A model generated the notes under the pieces. It searched no databases and was not told the origin of the DNA. It saw only the letters and a list, made by a program, of their open reading frames with translations. Positions 6,158 to 7,812 of a stretch of DNA of 7,812 bases are shown here, piece by piece. Position 1 is the stretch's first letter; each line of letters begins with the position of its first letter. Position numbers and translations under genes: made by a program. Source of the DNA: CAZKGE01 sp964541695 (GTDB lineage Bacteria > Bacillota > Clostridia > Christensenellales > CAG-138); NCBI GenBank assembly GCA_964541695.1, contig CAZIRB010000101.1, positions 1 through 7,812 of the forward strand, written 5' to 3'.

Positions 6158-7201
6158 ATGAGAAACAAGGTTTTGAAACACGTCGCCGCGCTCGCGCTGG
6201 CCGCGACCCTAATACTCGGCATGAGCGCCGCGGCCCTGGCGGCGGATTCGTCCGTCGGCTATGAGGGCGGCGCGGAGAAGTTTGTGTTCCTGCCCGGCAG
6301 CGACTGGACGGCCTCCGACCTCTTCGACAATTTTAAGGGCGCCGTGCCCGGCGACACGCTCACCCAGAATATCAAGATCAAAAACGACTTTTCCGGCTGC
6401 GATTACGTCAGCATCTATCTGCGCGCCGAGGTCCACGACGCGCAGGCCAATCCGCCGAGCGACGCCGTTGCGGCGGGCATCAACGGCCGCGGGCCGGAGA
6501 CGGCCGCGAGCATGGCGGACTTCTTGAGCCAACTCACGATGAAGGTGTGGAACGGCTCGACGCTGATCTACTCGGACTCGCCGGACAAAGCGGGGGGGCT
6601 GTTGAGCAACGTGCTGCTCGGCAACTTTGCCTACGGCGCGTCCGTCACGCTCACGGTGGAGCTGTCCGTGCCGTCCGACCTCGGCAATCAATACGCCAAC
6701 CGCACCGGCGAGGTGGACTGGATATTCGTCGCCGAGGAGCGCAACTTCGAGCAGTATACCGGCAGCCTCATCATAAAGAAGACGGTGACGGGCGACCTTG
6801 GCGACAAGACGAAGGACTTTGCGTTCACCGTCGTGGTCGGCGGCCAGGGCGATTACCCCTACACCGGCTCCAAGAGCGGCACGATTCGGAGCGGGGACAC
6901 GGTGCTGCTCCGGCACGGCGAATCGATTACGATCACGGGCTTGCCGTCGGGCACGGCCTACTCGGTCACGGAGAGCGGGAACAGCGGCTACCGCACCTAC
7001 GTCAGCGGCGACACGGGCCTCATCCCCGCCAACGCGGCGGCGACCGCAGCCTTTACCAACAGCAGGAGCAAGGTGCCGCCCACGGGCGACGACAACCAAA
7101 GGCTCATAGGCCTGATCGTCATGGGCGTCGCCGGCGCGGGCATACTGGCCCTGCTGCTTGCCGACAGGGCGGCCCGCAAAAAGCGGGACCGGCTCGGTTA
7201 G
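6158..7201 (+). CDS. Sortase-anchored surface protein with TasA-like N-domain and Cna-B-like stalk
   Basis: A 347-residue cell-wall protein. The ribosome binding site AAGGGGGTG (6144-6152) overlaps the previous stop, and the gap is 12 bases. The signal peptide is Sec/type I-like, not SipW-like: it ends SAAALA with cleavage after A28. Residues about 30-200 carry VPGDTLTQNIKIKN (P64), then YVSIYLRAEV, and later LIYSDSP...GGLLSNVLLGNF and SVTLTVELSVP, in the same order as the TasA-like paralogues. Residues about 203-303 form a Cna-B-type domain with K208 (LIIKK), E272 (YSVTE) and N301 (FTNS) placed for an isopeptide bond. VPPTGD (306-311), a membrane helix (about 315-335) and a basic tail (RKKRDR) make a complete sorting signal. 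The class B sortase directly downstream is the likely enzyme. The probable role is the wall-anchored base of the fibre, or an anchor for its subunits. Confidence 0.88.
   Translation: MRNKVLKHVAALALAATLILGMSAAALAADSSVGYEGGAEKFVFLPGSDWTASDLFDNFKGAVPGDTLTQNIKIKNDFSGCDYVSIYLRAEVHDAQANPPSDAVAAGINGRGPETAASMADFLSQLTMKVWNGSTLIYSDSPDKAGGLLSNVLLGNFAYGASVTLTVELSVPSDLGNQYANRTGEVDWIFVAEERNFEQYTGSLIIKKTVTGDLGDKTKDFAFTVVVGGQGDYPYTGSKSGTIRSGDTVLLRHGESITITGLPSGTAYSVTESGNSGYRTYVSGDTGLIPANAAATAAFTNSRSKVPPTGDDNQRLIGLIVMGVAGAGILALLLADRAARKKRDRLG
6592..6598 (+). repeat. 7-G homopolymer tract in the anchored-protein gene
   Basis: Seven consecutive G bases encode part of the Ala-Gly-Gly-Leu in the TasA-like domain. 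It is shorter than the 9-G tract in the VWA gene and so less likely to slip, but it is a second long G run in a surface-protein gene of the same locus. Confidence 0.8.
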
Positions 7202-7229
7202 CGGAGCGCAAGCGGAGCGGAACGAAACG

Positions 7230-7262
7230 GGGGGATAGGGGCTGCATCCCCCATCCCCCTTT
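7230..7262 (+). terminator. Weak terminator-like hairpin before the sortase gene
   Basis: GGGGGAT (7230-7236) pairs with ATCCCCC (7253-7259), and GGGG (7238-7241) pairs with CCCC (7248-7251) around loop CTGCAT, with one A/C mismatch. Only three T bases follow, so termination would be weak or partial. It could lower sortase expression relative to the structural genes. Confidence 0.4.
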
Positions 7263-7284
7263 ACAGCGACAGACAGGAAAACGC

Positions 7285-7812
7285 ATGAGGAAACGAAAGC
7301 CCGGACAAAAGATGGCGCCCGCGATCAGGATCGGCATGCTGCTCTTTGCGGCGGCGTTTTGCGCGGGGGCGGCGATATACGGCTCGGCGGCGCTGGAGGA
7401 CCTGCGCGGGGACAAGGCCTACGAGCAGCTGCAGACGCAGGTGCGCGAGAACGCGTACCGCCAGAGCGTCCTCCCCGAAACGCCGGCCGAGGGCGAGGTG
7501 GTGCAGGTGAGCGCGGCGCGCCGGTCCGCGATGGATTTTGCGCCGCTGACCGCGGTCAGCAGCGACATCGTGGCGTGGCTGTACGCGGAGGGGACGGTCA
7601 TCGACTATCCCGTGCTGCATACAACCGACAACGAGTATTATCTGACCCATCTGTACACGGGGGAGAGCAACCGCCGCGGCTCGCTGTTTGCGGATTTTCG
7701 CAACACCGGCCTGTTTACGGAGAAAAACACGGTGATCTACGGCCACAACATGCGCAGCGGCGCGATGTTCCACTCGTTTGAGGAATACAAGGCCCAGGAC
7801 TACTACGACGCG
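7285..7812 (+). CDS. srtB: Class B sortase, N-terminal part (runs off window)
   Basis: The first 176 codons are open to the window end. A basic N-terminus (MRKRKPGQK) precedes one membrane segment (about residues 13-33), then a helical linker and the start of a sortase domain. Diagnostic stretches are DIVAWLYAEGTVIDYPVLHTTDN, YYLTHLY, NRRGSLFADFRN and VIYGHNM, where H154 is the catalytic His. The F-A-D-F-R segment and the GHNMRSG-MF context fit class B rather than class A or C. The catalytic Cys and Arg lie beyond the window. The start at 7285 has only a weak AGGAAA-type site; ATG 7312 is possible but would remove the basic n-region. The enzyme cleaves between Thr and Gly of a sorting signal and joins the protein to peptidoglycan. 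The VPPTGD protein immediately upstream is the obvious substrate. Confidence 0.92.
   Translation, partial: MRKRKPGQKMAPAIRIGMLLFAAAFCAGAAIYGSAALEDLRGDKAYEQLQTQVRENAYRQSVLPETPAEGEVVQVSAARRSAMDFAPLTAVSSDIVAWLYAEGTVIDYPVLHTTDNEYYLTHLYTGESNRRGSLFADFRNTGLFTEKNTVIYGHNMRSGAMFHSFEEYKAQDYYDA

Noticed and set aside
6209..7099. 296-codon open frame on the complementary strand
   Set aside because: It is the shadow of the sortase-anchored protein; Arg/Val/Ala-rich and featureless.

Overview
The window looks like a secreted-protein and fibre locus from a GC-rich Gram-positive bacterium, most likely a member of Clostridia. The evidence is strong GGAGG-type ribosome binding sites, SipW-type signal peptides of the TasA/camelysin family, a sortase substrate with a VPPTGD signal, and an adjacent class B sortase. 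No taxonomic marker gene is present, so the assignment is an inference. All recognised genes lie on the + strand, and the complementary strand carries only shadow frames.

Layout. Positions 1-105 hold the last 34 codons of a TasA-like protein. Three complete TasA-like genes follow (209-793, 918-1592, 1748-2329), separated by gaps of about 103-155 bases that carry GC-rich stem-loops without T-tracts. The rest is tightly packed. It holds a 1059-residue secreted von Willebrand factor A (VWA) protein (2345-5524), a fourth complete TasA-like gene with an unusually long N-terminus (5540-6145), and a sortase-anchored protein whose N-terminal domain resembles the TasA core (6158-7201). A weak terminator-like hairpin follows, then the first 176 codons of a class B sortase (7285 to the window end).

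How the genes may work together (inference). A SipW-type signal peptidase, not in this window, would process the TasA-like proteins, which could then polymerise into surface fibres as TasA does in Bacillus. The protein at 6158-7201 combines a TasA-like domain, a Cna-B-type stalk and a sortase signal, so it is a good candidate for the covalently anchored base. The neighbouring sortase would attach it to peptidoglycan. The VWA protein has an intact metal-binding adhesion site and a Cna-B-like C-terminal domain but no cell-wall anchor, so it may be a tip or accessory adhesin held non-covalently.

Points most worth a second look are the TasA-like/sortase-anchor hybrid, a 9-G tract just after the VWA metal site where any single-base slip stops translation, an AT-richer tyrosine-rich insertion in the same domain, and a pair of mutually exclusive hairpins between the second and third TasA-like genes.
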